Shown here: positions 32,416-40,783 of the stretch, in pieces | Layout of the letters: every line of letters starts with the position of its first letter | Position numbering within the stretch: the stretch's first letter is position 1 | DNA from: Oceanicola sp. S124 | GTDB taxonomy: Bacteria > Pseudomonadota > Alphaproteobacteria > Rhodobacterales > Rhodobacteraceae | DNA: 43,044 nucleotides | Direction: 5' to 3' | Assembly (NCBI RefSeq): GCF_000220565.1 | Contig: NZ_AFPM01000186.1 | Coordinates: 1-43,044, forward strand | Notes under the pieces: model-generated | The model's database searches: none | The model's input: the letters and a program-made list of their open reading frames with translations, nothing else | Told to the model about the DNA's origin: nothing | Position numbers and translations under genes: made by a program

Positions 32416-33405
32416 TCAACTGTTGGATTTGCGGAAGGTCTCGCCGTAGAGGCGCAACCAGTTGCCGTGGGTAATCTTGGCGACCTCTTCTTCTGAAAAG
32501 CCCACGGAGCGGAGGCCGTTAGGGATGATCTGCATGTCCGTCAGCGACTGGAACCAGTCCGGCGGCGGGGCCTTGCCGGGACGGGCCGCCGAGGCCGCGC
32601 CGTAGTCGACGCCACGGGTCCAGCGCCCCATGCGCATCCAGGCGTAGTCGGGCGCGGTGAAGTTGTGGCTGCGGTCGGTGCCGATGGCGACGCTGTCGAT
32701 CCCGGCGATATCGACGGTCTTGGCGACCATCTCGCACCAGGTCTCGATGGGCCCCGAGAAGTAGTCGCCGGTGATGTTGCGATAGGCCGCGACGCCGATC
32801 ACGCCGCCGGTATCGCGCAGCGCATGCAGCACGTCATCGGTCTTGTTGCGCTTGTGCGCGAAAAGGCTGTCGGCATTGGCATGGGTCACGGCGATCGGCT
32901 TTTCGCTGGCCGCGATGGCCTGCAGGGTCGAGAGGTTCCCGACATGGGAACAATCGACGAGGATGCCGGCGCGGTTCATCTCGCGGATGACCTCCTTGCC
33001 ATAGCGCGCAAGGCCCGAGTCCTCGGCCTCGTAGCAGCTGCCGGCCAGCTCGTTCTGGTTGTTGTAGGTCAGCTGCACCACCCGCACGCCCAGCTCGGCC
33101 CACATCTCGACCAGCCGGATGCGGCCCTCGAAGAGGTTCGAGTTCTGGTAGCCGAGGATCGCGGCGACCTTGCCCTCGGCGGCGGCGGTCTCGATGTCCT
33201 CGGGCGTGTAGCCGAAGGCGGCGACATCACTGTTTTCGCGGATAAGGTCACGCCAGCGGCCAAGGCTGTCGAGGCTTTCCAGCGTGCCTTCCCAGAAGCC
33301 GCAGGTCACCACGACGCCATGCACGCCGGCGGCCTTCAGGTTGACGAAGCTGTCGCGGTCGAAGTGGCCGCATTGCAGCCCGTCGATGATCTGGTCGGGT
33401 GTCAT
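32416..33405 (-). CDS. M19 family dipeptidase (membrane/renal dipeptidase-like)
   Basis: A 329-aa zinc hydrolase of the amidohydrolase superfamily. The N-terminal DGLQCGHFD (8-16) supplies an HxD-like pair, followed by LTYNNQNELAGSCYE, VDCSHVG, VTHANADSLFAHKRNKTDD, IGTDRSHNF and the terminal GNWLRL segment. The classical DGHNDLP start is altered, so this is a divergent branch. No signal peptide is visible, so it should act in the cytoplasm on the imported compound. It overlaps the 229-aa unknown gene by ATGA. Confidence 0.85.
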   Translation of the reverse strand: MTPDQIIDGLQCGHFDRDSFVNLKAAGVHGVVVTCGFWEGTLESLDSLGRWRDLIRENSDVAAFGYTPEDIETAAAEGKVAAILGYQNSNLFEGRIRLVEMWAELGVRVVQLTYNNQNELAGSCYEAEDSGLARYGKEVIREMNRAGILVDCSHVGNLSTLQAIAASEKPIAVTHANADSLFAHKRNKTDDVLHALRDTGGVIGVAAYRNITGDYFSGPIETWCEMVAKTVDIAGIDSVAIGTDRSHNFTAPDYAWMRMGRWTRGVDYGAASAARPGKAPPPDWFQSLTDMQIIPNGLRSVGFSEEEVAKITHGNWLRLYGETFRKSNS

Positions 33406-34091
33406 TGTGTGGCTTCCTTGGTCTTCAGGCCGACCGAATTGATGAAATTCGGATCGGTATCGTCGTCATTGTCGGTGCGGCCGATGATCTGGCCGTCCTC
33501 GGTCACGATGTTCACCCCCGCATGGCGGCGCGACACCACCGAGTCCGGGGTCAGCGCGGTCTGGGCCAGAGCCCAGATGCGCCACCACAGCTCTGCCGGG
33601 ATACGGCAGCCGTCCTGCAGGGCGCGCTCCAGCACCGGGTCTTCGGGCGGGCAGGCGCGGGCCGAGACGACCTCTCCGCTGACCTTGACCGCCAGGCCGA
33701 GCCGCAGGCCGAAGCCCTCGGCCAGCGCCAGCTCTTCGGGGTGGGTGAGGTTCTCCAGCAGGATGCGGGCGCCGTCGCGGCGCGCCGCCTCAAGCCCCAG
33801 CAGGTCCAGCACCGAAGGCAGCACGATCCAGGCATGTTGCCCGCCGCAGTCCATGTGCAGCGTGCCGTCGCGATCCTCGATCAGCTTCAGCCGCTGCGGA
33901 TCCGCGGCCTTCAGTGCCTCGATCCCGGTTTCGAGATGGGCGAAGCCGCCCAGCCCCATGGCCTGCGAGTACATCACCGTATCGGTCAGCATCAGCGCGA
34001 AGCCCTTGGGCAGCGCAGTGAGAGAGAAGATGCGTTCGCTCATCATGCGCATCTCGCGCGGCATGACTCTCAGGATGTGCGGATCGCTCAT
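33402..34091 (-). CDS. Conserved-looking protein of unknown function (229 aa)
   Basis: I do not recognise this protein. It is cytoplasmic (no signal or membrane segment), with a Met-rich start (MSDPHILRVMPREMRMMSER), TLHMDCGGQHAWIVLPSVLD (~75-95) and a C-terminal SRRHAGVNIVTEDGQIIGRT stretch followed by an acidic NDDDTDPN patch. His and Cys in HMDCGGQH could bind metal, but that is a guess. It overlaps both neighbours by 4 bases (ATGA), so it is made in step with the 574-aa unknown and the M19 dipeptidase, and likely works with them. Confidence 0.8.
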   Translation of the reverse strand: MSDPHILRVMPREMRMMSERIFSLTALPKGFALMLTDTVMYSQAMGLGGFAHLETGIEALKAADPQRLKLIEDRDGTLHMDCGGQHAWIVLPSVLDLLGLEAARRDGARILLENLTHPEELALAEGFGLRLGLAVKVSGEVVSARACPPEDPVLERALQDGCRIPAELWWRIWALAQTALTPDSVVSRRHAGVNIVTEDGQIIGRTDNDDDTDPNFINSVGLKTKEATQ

Positions 34092-35812
34092 GCGCGGGGC
34101 TCCTCGGGGTAGAACCAGCCGGCGCCTTCGCCCGCGCGGATCGCCTCGCGGGTCGGGGCGCCGTGGTAGAGAACGCCGCGCAGGTTGCGTTGCAGGTAGT
34201 CGCGGGTCTTGTCGATGCCGTGCAGGGCGACATTCATCAGCCGCACCAGGTCGATGGGCACGAAGTCACCGGCGTTGATATTGGCGTGCGGGGTGTGGAA
34301 GGGCAGGCCCTCCAGGCTTTGCGCGCGGGCCACGATCAGGCGGTGATGGGGATGGGACAGCAGGAAATGCGCCATCGGCATGTCACCGGCCATGCCGGAC
34401 AGATCCTGGTGCAGCAGCTGCACCTGTCCGGGGATGTCCAGCCCAAGGTCACGCGCCTCGGGCACCTCGGCGCGCAGGCCGCGTCGGGGCTCTTCGGCGG
34501 TCTCGGACTTGTACCAGACGTAGTCCTGGGCATTGGCGGCACTCATGTCCATCTGCAGCGCCCAGGCGTATTCATCTTCCAGCAGGTCGATCATCGCCCC
34601 GGCGGTCATGCCGGGTTTGACCGCCATCTCGTCGGCGCCCGAAACCTGCGCGGCGAGGGCGTCGGCCTCGTCCGGGACCAGCTCCATGCAGAGCGACAGG
34701 AAGCTTTCGTAGCTCTCGGGGGCCAGGGCGGCCTCGGCACGGCGGGCCAGCATGTCCAGCGGGAAGCGAAGGCTCTGCCCCTCAATGGTGCCGGCGTCGC
34801 GCAGCTCTTCCAGTGCGGGCAGCAGCGAGGCCAGGTCCTGCGCCACCTGCGACGAGGCGGTGAAGGTCTCGTACATCATCGTGTCTTCGCTGCGGAACCG
34901 GATGGCGCGCCGGATCAGGCTGATCAGGGTGTCGATCCGCGCATCGCCCTTGCCCAGTTCAAGCCCGAGGGCGGCGGCCAGGGCGGTTTCGCGCGCGCTC
35001 AGCCAGCTGTTCAGCAGCCGGGGGTGCTTCTGCACGAAGAAGATCAGCCCGAGGGCAGAGCCGTTGCCGACACCGAGATAGCTGCGCAGCGCCGGATCCA
35101 GCGCCACCGCCTTGTCCGAGCGCTGCCGGGCCAGGTGCTCGACCAGGTCGCAGGACAGCTCGCGCATCAGGTAGGCCAGCAGCAGCTGCGCCTCCAGCAT
35201 GCCGCCAAGGTCATGCGCGCCGGTGTTGATCGACGGGAAAGAGCGGGTGCCGAAGGTGCCGTTGCCGTCCAGCCCGGTGTTGCGCATGAGGTAGCAGACG
35301 GTGTTCAGGTCCTCGACCGAGGGCTGGCGACCGTCGGAGAGCGCGTCCAGCACCGTCTCGAAGACCCGCATCGAGCGGTTGGAGCGGCACCAGACAAGGG
35401 CGTTCTCGCTGGCCCGGCCACGGTAGAGCTTGGGCAGGTCCTCGCGGGCGCGCTCGATGTCCGCCTCGGTTGCCGGGCCCTCGTTGAGGGTGCCCATCAT
35501 GTCCCAGGCGCGGCCGATGATGCGCCCCGTGCGCCCCTCGCGCTTCGGGGTCAGCGAGAAGGCGATGAAGCTGAACTCCTGCCGGGGGGTGCGGATCGAA
35601 TAGACGATGGTGCCGCGCGCCTCTGCATCGACGTCGAAGCGCTGAAGCTGGATGTCCCACTTTTCGCGGATCATGCGGTTCATCATGGCACGGGTGCCGG
35701 ATAGCCGGCTGGGCTGCATCGCGGCAAGGCGCTGCGGTTTCATCAGCTCGCGCCAGTTGCGCAGGCCGGGGCGCCCGTCGGGGGCCGTGGTGTGAAGTGA
35801 CGACGCGGTCAC
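34088..35812 (-). CDS. Large protein of unknown function (574 aa)
   Basis: I do not recognise this family. It is a soluble protein without signal peptide or membrane segment. Visible stretches: MMNRMIREKWDIQLQRFDVD (~43-62), VYSIRTPRQEFSFIAFSLTP, VCYLMRNTGLDGNGTFGTRS (~172-191), GVGNGSALGLIFFVQKHPRL (~246-265), YVWYKSETAEEPRRG and PFHTPHANINAGDFVPIDLV, with several His and Asn that could form an active site. Start is GTG 35812 with GGAG upstream, overlapping the IclR stop by 4 bases. Position right after the regulator and before a second unknown and a dipeptidase suggests a central catabolic enzyme. Confidence 0.82.
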   Translation of the reverse strand: MTASSLHTTAPDGRPGLRNWRELMKPQRLAAMQPSRLSGTRAMMNRMIREKWDIQLQRFDVDAEARGTIVYSIRTPRQEFSFIAFSLTPKREGRTGRIIGRAWDMMGTLNEGPATEADIERAREDLPKLYRGRASENALVWCRSNRSMRVFETVLDALSDGRQPSVEDLNTVCYLMRNTGLDGNGTFGTRSFPSINTGAHDLGGMLEAQLLLAYLMRELSCDLVEHLARQRSDKAVALDPALRSYLGVGNGSALGLIFFVQKHPRLLNSWLSARETALAAALGLELGKGDARIDTLISLIRRAIRFRSEDTMMYETFTASSQVAQDLASLLPALEELRDAGTIEGQSLRFPLDMLARRAEAALAPESYESFLSLCMELVPDEADALAAQVSGADEMAVKPGMTAGAMIDLLEDEYAWALQMDMSAANAQDYVWYKSETAEEPRRGLRAEVPEARDLGLDIPGQVQLLHQDLSGMAGDMPMAHFLLSHPHHRLIVARAQSLEGLPFHTPHANINAGDFVPIDLVRLMNVALHGIDKTRDYLQRNLRGVLYHGAPTREAIRAGEGAGWFYPEEPRA

Positions 35813-36579
35813 GATGCGTCTCCTTGCAGATGTCGGGAAAGCTCGGCTGCGGCTTCGACCAGCGGGCCGGCGAAGCGGGCCTCGTCGAAGCGGATCTGGG
35901 GCACCACCAGCGACAGGGTCGCGCTGCAGCGGCCCGGCTGGTCGAAGACCGGCGCCGCAATGGCGATCACGCCGGTCTGGGTGTACCCGCTGGACAGGGC
36001 GTAGCCCTTCTCGCGGATCGCGGGCAGCATGTCTTCGGCGGGCAGGGGATGCGGGCCACGACGCAGGCGTTCAAGCTGCGCGGCATCGGCATAGGCCACC
36101 AGGATCCGCCCCGAGGCCGAGCCTTCCAGCGACATCATGGTGCCCATCTTCTGTTCGGCGCGCAGCAGCGTGTCGGTCTCGACGCGGGCGACGATGCAGG
36201 GCTGGCCCCGGTCGATGATCGACAGCGAGGCGGTCTCGCCCGTGGCCTCGGCCAGCCGGTGCAGCACCGGGTCGGCGCGGGTGCCGAGGTCGGCCTGGTC
36301 GAGCGCCGCCACCGCCATGCGGGTGGCCAGCATCGACAGCCGGTAGGCGCCGCCCTCGTCCTGTTCCAGCCAGCCCGCCGCGACCAGGGTCAGCAGCCGC
36401 TGGTAGGCCGTGGCCCGCGACAGGCCCAGCCCCGTGGCGACATCCGACAGCCGCAGCGGGCGCCGCTTGTCGGAAAAGAAAGCGAGCACCTCAAGCACCT
36501 TCAGCGCCGTCGAGAGGGGCCGGACACCGCCGTCCTTGCCGCTTTCGTCTTGTATTCTATTTGAATATGTGCGATCCAT
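35809..36579 (-). CDS. IclR family transcriptional regulator
   Basis: A 256-aa regulator: N-terminal winged helix (~20-80: VRPLSTALKVLEVLAFF, LRLSDVATGLGLSRATAYQR) and a C-terminal effector-binding domain (~90-250: GETASLSIIDRGQPCIVARV, GSASGRILVAYA, YTQTGVIAIAAPVFD). ATG 36579 is the best visible start although no ribosome binding site is clear and it lies within a palindrome. As first gene of the ten-gene operon it probably controls its own transcription and thus the whole pathway. Confidence 0.88.
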   Translation of the reverse strand: MDRTYSNRIQDESGKDGGVRPLSTALKVLEVLAFFSDKRRPLRLSDVATGLGLSRATAYQRLLTLVAAGWLEQDEGGAYRLSMLATRMAVAALDQADLGTRADPVLHRLAEATGETASLSIIDRGQPCIVARVETDTLLRAEQKMGTMMSLEGSASGRILVAYADAAQLERLRRGPHPLPAEDMLPAIREKGYALSSGYTQTGVIAIAAPVFDQPGRCSATLSLVVPQIRFDEARFAGPLVEAAAELSRHLQGDAS

Positions 36580-36589
36580 ATTGAATATG
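36557..36589. promoter_or_regulatory. Tandem operator-like repeats over the IclR start
   Basis: CATATT-G-AATATG (36577-36589) is a perfect palindrome that contains the IclR start codon. A related CTATTTGAATATG (36557-36569) follows exactly 20 bases away, two helical turns, inside the first codons. Such spacing suits two dimers of an autoregulator on one DNA face. The repeats are seen; binding is inferred. Confidence 0.5.
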
Positions 36590-37006
36590 CTGCGGGCAGA
36601 GCCAGCGCCTGTCAAAGGAAATTCGACCCCGTTCCGGGCCGGATTTCGCCGTGCACGCCCCAAGCCCTTGAATTCTGTAAGAGAAATTCATCATTTTCGG
36701 CGTGTGATTTTTTGAGCGCTCGGGGCTGGCCGCTTTGCCCTCATCACGCGCCGAGATGTAAGGGCTGATCGGGATCACGAATCGCATTCGCGCCCCTGTC
36801 ATGGATTTTGAGCGCGTATTCCCATGAAATACCCGGGTTTCCGCGCTTTTCTACATGGGTTCCAGGTGCTCTTGGCCTGCGCATCCTCGGGCTCTGTCGA
36901 AAATCCTTGGCACAGGCTTGCTCATTATTATTGACACTTTGGCGGGGCTCGGGGAGGAGTCACGGAACGTCATGCCCCAGCAGAGGCCAGCAGAGGAATG
37001 AAACCC
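36580..37006. other. Divergent spacer, IclR operon / ThDP enzyme
   Basis: This 427-base spacer contains no gene that I can support. It is more AT-rich than its surroundings, with a GAATTC/AAATTC imperfect repeat near 36668-36690, a T6 run at 36709-36714, and a TTATTATTGACA block at 36925-36936 that may belong to the promoter of the plus-strand gene. Nothing else stands out. Confidence 0.4.
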
Positions 37007-38545
37007 ATGGAACAGAACGGCGCCGACCTCGTGGTCCGTACCCTGGTGGAAAACGGGGTGCGCATGTGCTTCGCCAACCCCGGCACGACCGAGATGCACA
37101 TGCTGGCGGCGCTCGGGCGGACCGAGGGGATGGCGCTGTCGCTCTGCCTGTTCGAGGGGGTGGCGACCGGCGCGGCGGATGGCTATGCGCGGATGACCGG
37201 CACCCCGGCGGCGGTGCTGCTGCACCTCGGGCCGGGCTTCGCCAACGGCATGGCCAACCTGCACAATGCCCGCAAGGCCGAGACGCCGCTGTTCAACATC
37301 GTGGGCGAGCACGCCACCTATCACCTTGCCTATGAAGCCCCGCTCAGTGCTGATATCGAAGGCATGGCGGCGACGGTCAGCGCCGCAGTTGCCACGCCGC
37401 AGAGCCCGGGCGAGGTGGCCGGAGCCACCGCGCATCTGCTGTCGGAGGTCTCGACCGGTGGGGTTGCGACGCTGATCGTGCCCAATGATGTCGCATGGCT
37501 GCCGGCCGAGGGTGCCCCCGTTGCGGCGCTGCCGAAGGCGCGTCCGTCTCATGACGAAGCGAAGCTGGCCGATGCCCTCGAGGCACTGAGCGCCCCCGGG
37601 GCCGCGCTGGTGATCGGCGCACCCTGCATCACGCGGGGCATGGCCGAACTGGCCGATGCCATCGCCCGCAAGACCGGCGCGAAGGTGCTGGCCGAGGCTG
37701 CGGTGGCGCGGATGCAGCGGGGCGGGGGCACGCCGCCGCTGGCCCGCATTCCCTTCCATGTCGATCCCGCCACCGAGGCGCTGAAGGAGGTCCGCGCCGC
37801 TGTCCTCTGCGGCGCGCGGGAGCCCGTCGCCTTCTTTGCCTATCCGGGTCGCCCCTCGAAGCTGCTGCCCGAGGGCGCGGCGGTCCTGCCGCTCTGCGCG
37901 CCGGGTGGCGAGGTCGAGGCGACGCTGGAGGCACTGGCGGCGGCGCTCGGGGCGGAGGTCACTCCTTACATTCAGTCCGAGGTCGTGGCAGCGGACCCCG
38001 GGGCGGCGATCGACGCCGAGGTGCTGGGCCGCTGTGTCGCCAGAGCCCTGCCGACAGGCGCCATCGTGGTCGACGAGTCGATCACCAACGGCGGCCATAT
38101 GTTCCCGATGTGCGCCGAGGCGCCCTCGCATGACTGGATCAACAACCGGGGCGGCTCGATCGGGTACTCGATGCCCGTGGCGCTTGGCGCCTCGACCGCC
38201 TGCCCGGAGCGCAAGGTGCTCTGCGTCACCGGCGACGGTTCGGCCTTCTACACGTTGCAGGCGCTGTGGAGCATGGCGCGCGACAGGCGCGACGTGACGG
38301 TGCTCGTGCTGGCCAACCGGTCCTACCGGATCCTGGCCAACGAGACCTCGAAGATCGGCGCCGGCGCGCCCATTGACGAGACCCAGCCGCTGATGTCGTT
38401 GGAGGATCCCGCGCCCGACTGGGTGAAGCTGGCCGAGGGACAGGGCGTCGCCGCCGAGCGGGTCGCCACGGCCGGCGCCCTGCAGGCGGCGTTGGAGCAG
38501 GCCATGTCCACCCCCGGCCCGCGCCTGATCGAGGTCGCGATGTAA
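37007..38545 (+). CDS. Thiamine-diphosphate-dependent enzyme, acetolactate synthase / benzoylformate decarboxylase-like
   Basis: A 512-aa ThDP enzyme with three domains: Pyr domain (~1-165) containing the catalytic Glu50 (CLFEGVATGAADGYAR), a central domain (~185-320), and the PP domain with the ThDP-Mg motif GDG (409-411) to Asn437. It is shorter than true acetolactate synthases (~560-600 aa), nearer to benzoylformate decarboxylase. ATG 37007 is favoured because GAGG lies ten bases before it; ATG 36998 is possible. No small regulatory subunit gene follows, so a housekeeping ilvB role is unlikely. It probably cleaves or decarboxylates a 2-keto acid. Substrate unknown. Confidence 0.88.
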   Translation: MEQNGADLVVRTLVENGVRMCFANPGTTEMHMLAALGRTEGMALSLCLFEGVATGAADGYARMTGTPAAVLLHLGPGFANGMANLHNARKAETPLFNIVGEHATYHLAYEAPLSADIEGMAATVSAAVATPQSPGEVAGATAHLLSEVSTGGVATLIVPNDVAWLPAEGAPVAALPKARPSHDEAKLADALEALSAPGAALVIGAPCITRGMAELADAIARKTGAKVLAEAAVARMQRGGGTPPLARIPFHVDPATEALKEVRAAVLCGAREPVAFFAYPGRPSKLLPEGAAVLPLCAPGGEVEATLEALAAALGAEVTPYIQSEVVAADPGAAIDAEVLGRCVARALPTGAIVVDESITNGGHMFPMCAEAPSHDWINNRGGSIGYSMPVALGASTACPERKVLCVTGDGSAFYTLQALWSMARDRRDVTVLVLANRSYRILANETSKIGAGAPIDETQPLMSLEDPAPDWVKLAEGQGVAAERVATAGALQAALEQAMSTPGPRLIEVAM

Positions 38546-38616
38546 CCCGGCGGCGAGGCTGGCAAAGGCTGCAAAAGCAGGCTAGTTTTCGACACTTGCA
38601 GGTGAGGAGAGGCGTC

Positions 38617-39204
38617 ATGACCGACGCGGCATTCGATATCGGGGCGCGGCTGCTGGCCATGCGCAAGGCGGCGCAGCTGTCGCAGCGGCAGCTGGCCGAG
38701 CGCGCCGGCGTGCCCCATGCCCAGATCTCGATCATCGAAAAGAACAAGTCCTCGCCCTCGATCGCCACGCTGCGCAAGATCCTCTCGGGGCTCGGCATGA
38801 CCATGGCCGACTTCTTCGACAGCGAGCGCACTGCGCCCGAGGGGCCCTTCTTCGGGCCTGACGACCTGCTGGACCTGACCTCGAAGCTGCCGGTGACCGG
38901 CGCGGCGGGGGTGGTGGGGCATGTGGCCTTCCGCCAGATCGGCGACGCCCGTCGGCACAACCTGCAGATCCTGCACGAGGTTTACGAACCCGGCGCCGAC
39001 ACCGGCGAGACCATGCTGGAGCATTTCTCGAACGAGGGCGGCTATGTCATCGAGGGAGAGCTGGAGCTGACCGTGGGGCAGGAGGTGCGGACCCTGCTGC
39101 CCGGCGACAGCTATCTCTTTGACAGCCGCATCCCGCATCGCTTCCGCAATACCAGCGCGGCGCGCACGGTCGTGATCTCGGCCTGTACCCCACCCTATCT
39201 CTGA
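38617..39204 (+). CDS. XRE family regulator with C-terminal cupin domain
   Basis: A 195-aa regulator: HTH_3 at ~8-62 (RLLAMRKAAQLSQRQLAERA, HAQISIIEKNKSSPSIATLR) and a cupin_2 sensor domain (~115-190; EHFSNEGGYVIEGELELTVG, LPGDSYLFDSRIPHRFRN) with possible metal ligands among the His and Glu residues. ATG 38617 has GAGGAGAGG. It follows the ThDP-enzyme gene by 71 bases, likely the same transcript. The layout is like PuuR, the putrescine-pathway repressor, so it may sense an amine or its metabolite (inference). Confidence 0.9.
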   Translation: MTDAAFDIGARLLAMRKAAQLSQRQLAERAGVPHAQISIIEKNKSSPSIATLRKILSGLGMTMADFFDSERTAPEGPFFGPDDLLDLTSKLPVTGAAGVVGHVAFRQIGDARRHNLQILHEVYEPGADTGETMLEHFSNEGGYVIEGELELTVGQEVRTLLPGDSYLFDSRIPHRFRNTSAARTVVISACTPPYL

Positions 39205-39333
39205 TCCCTTCCAATGCGCAGGCTGACAGCCGGCCCGCCCCCGGCGGGGCCGCCCTGCGGGTCTGCGCGCGCTCCGGTGCCCTTACGGAATGGAAGGGCG
39301 AGATTACCGGAACTTCATCGAGGTGAAGCAAAA

Positions 39334-39344
39334 CTGTCACGAAC
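39334..39344 (+). promoter_or_regulatory. Candidate Pho box half-site before ugpB
   Basis: CTGTCACGAA, 48 bases before the ugpB start, matches one half of a Pho box (direct repeats of CTGTCA about 11 bases apart). The position 11 bases upstream (GTGAAGC) matches poorly, so the box is incomplete. ugp genes belong to the Pho regulon in many bacteria, which makes PhoB control likely on prior knowledge. Confidence 0.35.
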
Positions 39345-39391
39345 GGGGCCTAGCACGTCGGCATTTCCTTCCTCTTCCGATGGAGTTTCCA

Positions 39392-40714
39392 ATGCAGCGT
39401 TCCCTGATCGCAGGCCTCGCTCTGACCAGCGCCCTGGTGGCCCCCCTGGCAGCATCCGCACAGACTGAAGTCACCTGGTGGCACGCCATGGGCGGTGCCC
39501 TGGGCGAAAAGGTCGACGAGATCGTCGCCGGCTACAATGCCAGCCAGGACCAGTATCACCTGACGGCCGTCTACAAGGGCAGCTATACCGAGACCATGAC
39601 CGCCGCCATCGCCGCCTTCCGCGCCGGTGAGCAGCCCGACCTGGTGCAGGTCTTCGAAGTCGGCACCGGCACCATGATGGCCGCCGAAGGCGCCGTCTAC
39701 CCGGTCTACAAGCTGATGGAAGATCACGGTCAGAACTTCGACCCCTCGGTCTACCTGCCCGCCGTGGCCGGCTACTACACCAACACCGACGGCAAGATGC
39801 TGTCGATGCCCTTCAACAGCTCGACCCCGATCCTGTACTACAACAAGGACATCTTCGAAGCTGCCGGGCTCGACCCGGAAGTGGCGCCCGAGACCTGGGC
39901 CGACATGGAAGCCTTCACCCAGCAGATCGTCGACAGCGGCGCCGCCACCTGCGGCTTCACCACCGGCTGGATCTCCTGGGCGCAGCTGGAAAACCTCTCG
40001 GCCTGGCACAACCAGCCGATCGGCACCAACGAGAACGGCTTCGGCTCGATCGACAGCAAGCTGACCGTGAACGGCCCCGTACAGGTCCGTCACTGGGAGA
40101 ACCTGGCCAAGTGGCAGGAAGCCGGCCTGTTCAAGTACGGCGGCCCCGGCGGCGGTGCAGACGCGGCCCCGGCCTTCTACTCGGGTGAATGCGCCATCTA
40201 CATGAACTCCTCCGCCTCGCGCGCCGGCGTTCTGGCCAATACCGACTTCGATCTGGGCCTGGGCATGCTGCCCTACTACGCCGACGTCGAAGGCGCACCG
40301 CAGAACTCGATCATCGGCGGCGCCACCCTGTGGACCCTGACCGGAGCGAGTGATGCCGAATACGAAGGCGTCGCCGACTTCCTGACCTACCTGTCCTCTG
40401 CCGAGGTCCAGGCCGACTGGCACCAGTTCACCGGCTACCTGCCGATCACCACTGCCGCCTACGAGCTGTCGAAGGAGCAGGGTTACTACGACGAGAACCC
40501 CGGCGCCGACATCGCGATCAAGCAGGTCAACCTGAACGAGCCGACCGCCAACTCCAAGGGCCTGCGCTTCGGCAACTACGTGCAGATCCGTGGCGTGATC
40601 GACGAAGAATTCGAGGCCCTGCTGTCCGGCTCCAAGACCGCCCAGGACGCCCTCGATGACCTGGTCGAGCGCGGCAACAGCCTGATCGAAGAGTTCGTCG
40701 AAGCCAACGGCTGA
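39392..40714 (+). CDS. ugpB: sn-Glycerol-3-phosphate ABC transporter substrate-binding protein
   Basis: A 440-aa periplasmic protein that closely follows E. coli UgpB along its length: TWWHAMGGALGEKVDEIV, YKGSYTETMTAAIAAFR, MPFNSSTPILYYNKD, WAQLENLSAWHN, PQNSIIGGATLWTL, TGYLPITTAAYEL, KGLRFGNYVQIR and VERGNSLIEEF. Signal peptide 1-22 ends ASAQ. ATG 39392 has GGAG six bases before it. It binds glycerol-3-phosphate and glycerophosphodiesters as a phosphate source. First gene of the ugpBAEC operon. Confidence 0.96.
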   Translation: MQRSLIAGLALTSALVAPLAASAQTEVTWWHAMGGALGEKVDEIVAGYNASQDQYHLTAVYKGSYTETMTAAIAAFRAGEQPDLVQVFEVGTGTMMAAEGAVYPVYKLMEDHGQNFDPSVYLPAVAGYYTNTDGKMLSMPFNSSTPILYYNKDIFEAAGLDPEVAPETWADMEAFTQQIVDSGAATCGFTTGWISWAQLENLSAWHNQPIGTNENGFGSIDSKLTVNGPVQVRHWENLAKWQEAGLFKYGGPGGGADAAPAFYSGECAIYMNSSASRAGVLANTDFDLGLGMLPYYADVEGAPQNSIIGGATLWTLTGASDAEYEGVADFLTYLSSAEVQADWHQFTGYLPITTAAYELSKEQGYYDENPGADIAIKQVNLNEPTANSKGLRFGNYVQIRGVIDEEFEALLSGSKTAQDALDDLVERGNSLIEEFVEANG

Positions 40715-40730
40715 ACGATCTGACCCAAAG

Positions 40731-40758
40731 ACAGGCCCGTGCCACGGCGCGGGCCTGT
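40731..40758 (+). terminator. Stem-loop between ugpB and ugpA
   Basis: Perfect 9-bp stem ACAGGCCCG / CGGGCCTGT with a 10-base loop, 16 bases behind ugpB, followed by TCCCTTTCC. Probably a leaky terminator or mRNA-stabilising structure that keeps ugpB expression above that of the permeases. Confidence 0.6.
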
Positions 40759-40783
40759 TCCCTTTCCGGCCGCCGGGATCCCC

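Noticed and set aside
36931-36959. TTGACA at 36931-36936 as a -35 box
   Set aside because: No acceptable -10 hexamer follows at 16-18 bases; the region there is a G-rich run.
39312-39344. Complete Pho box before ugpB
   Set aside because: Only one good half-site is visible; the upstream half matches at three of seven positions. Kept as a half-site only.
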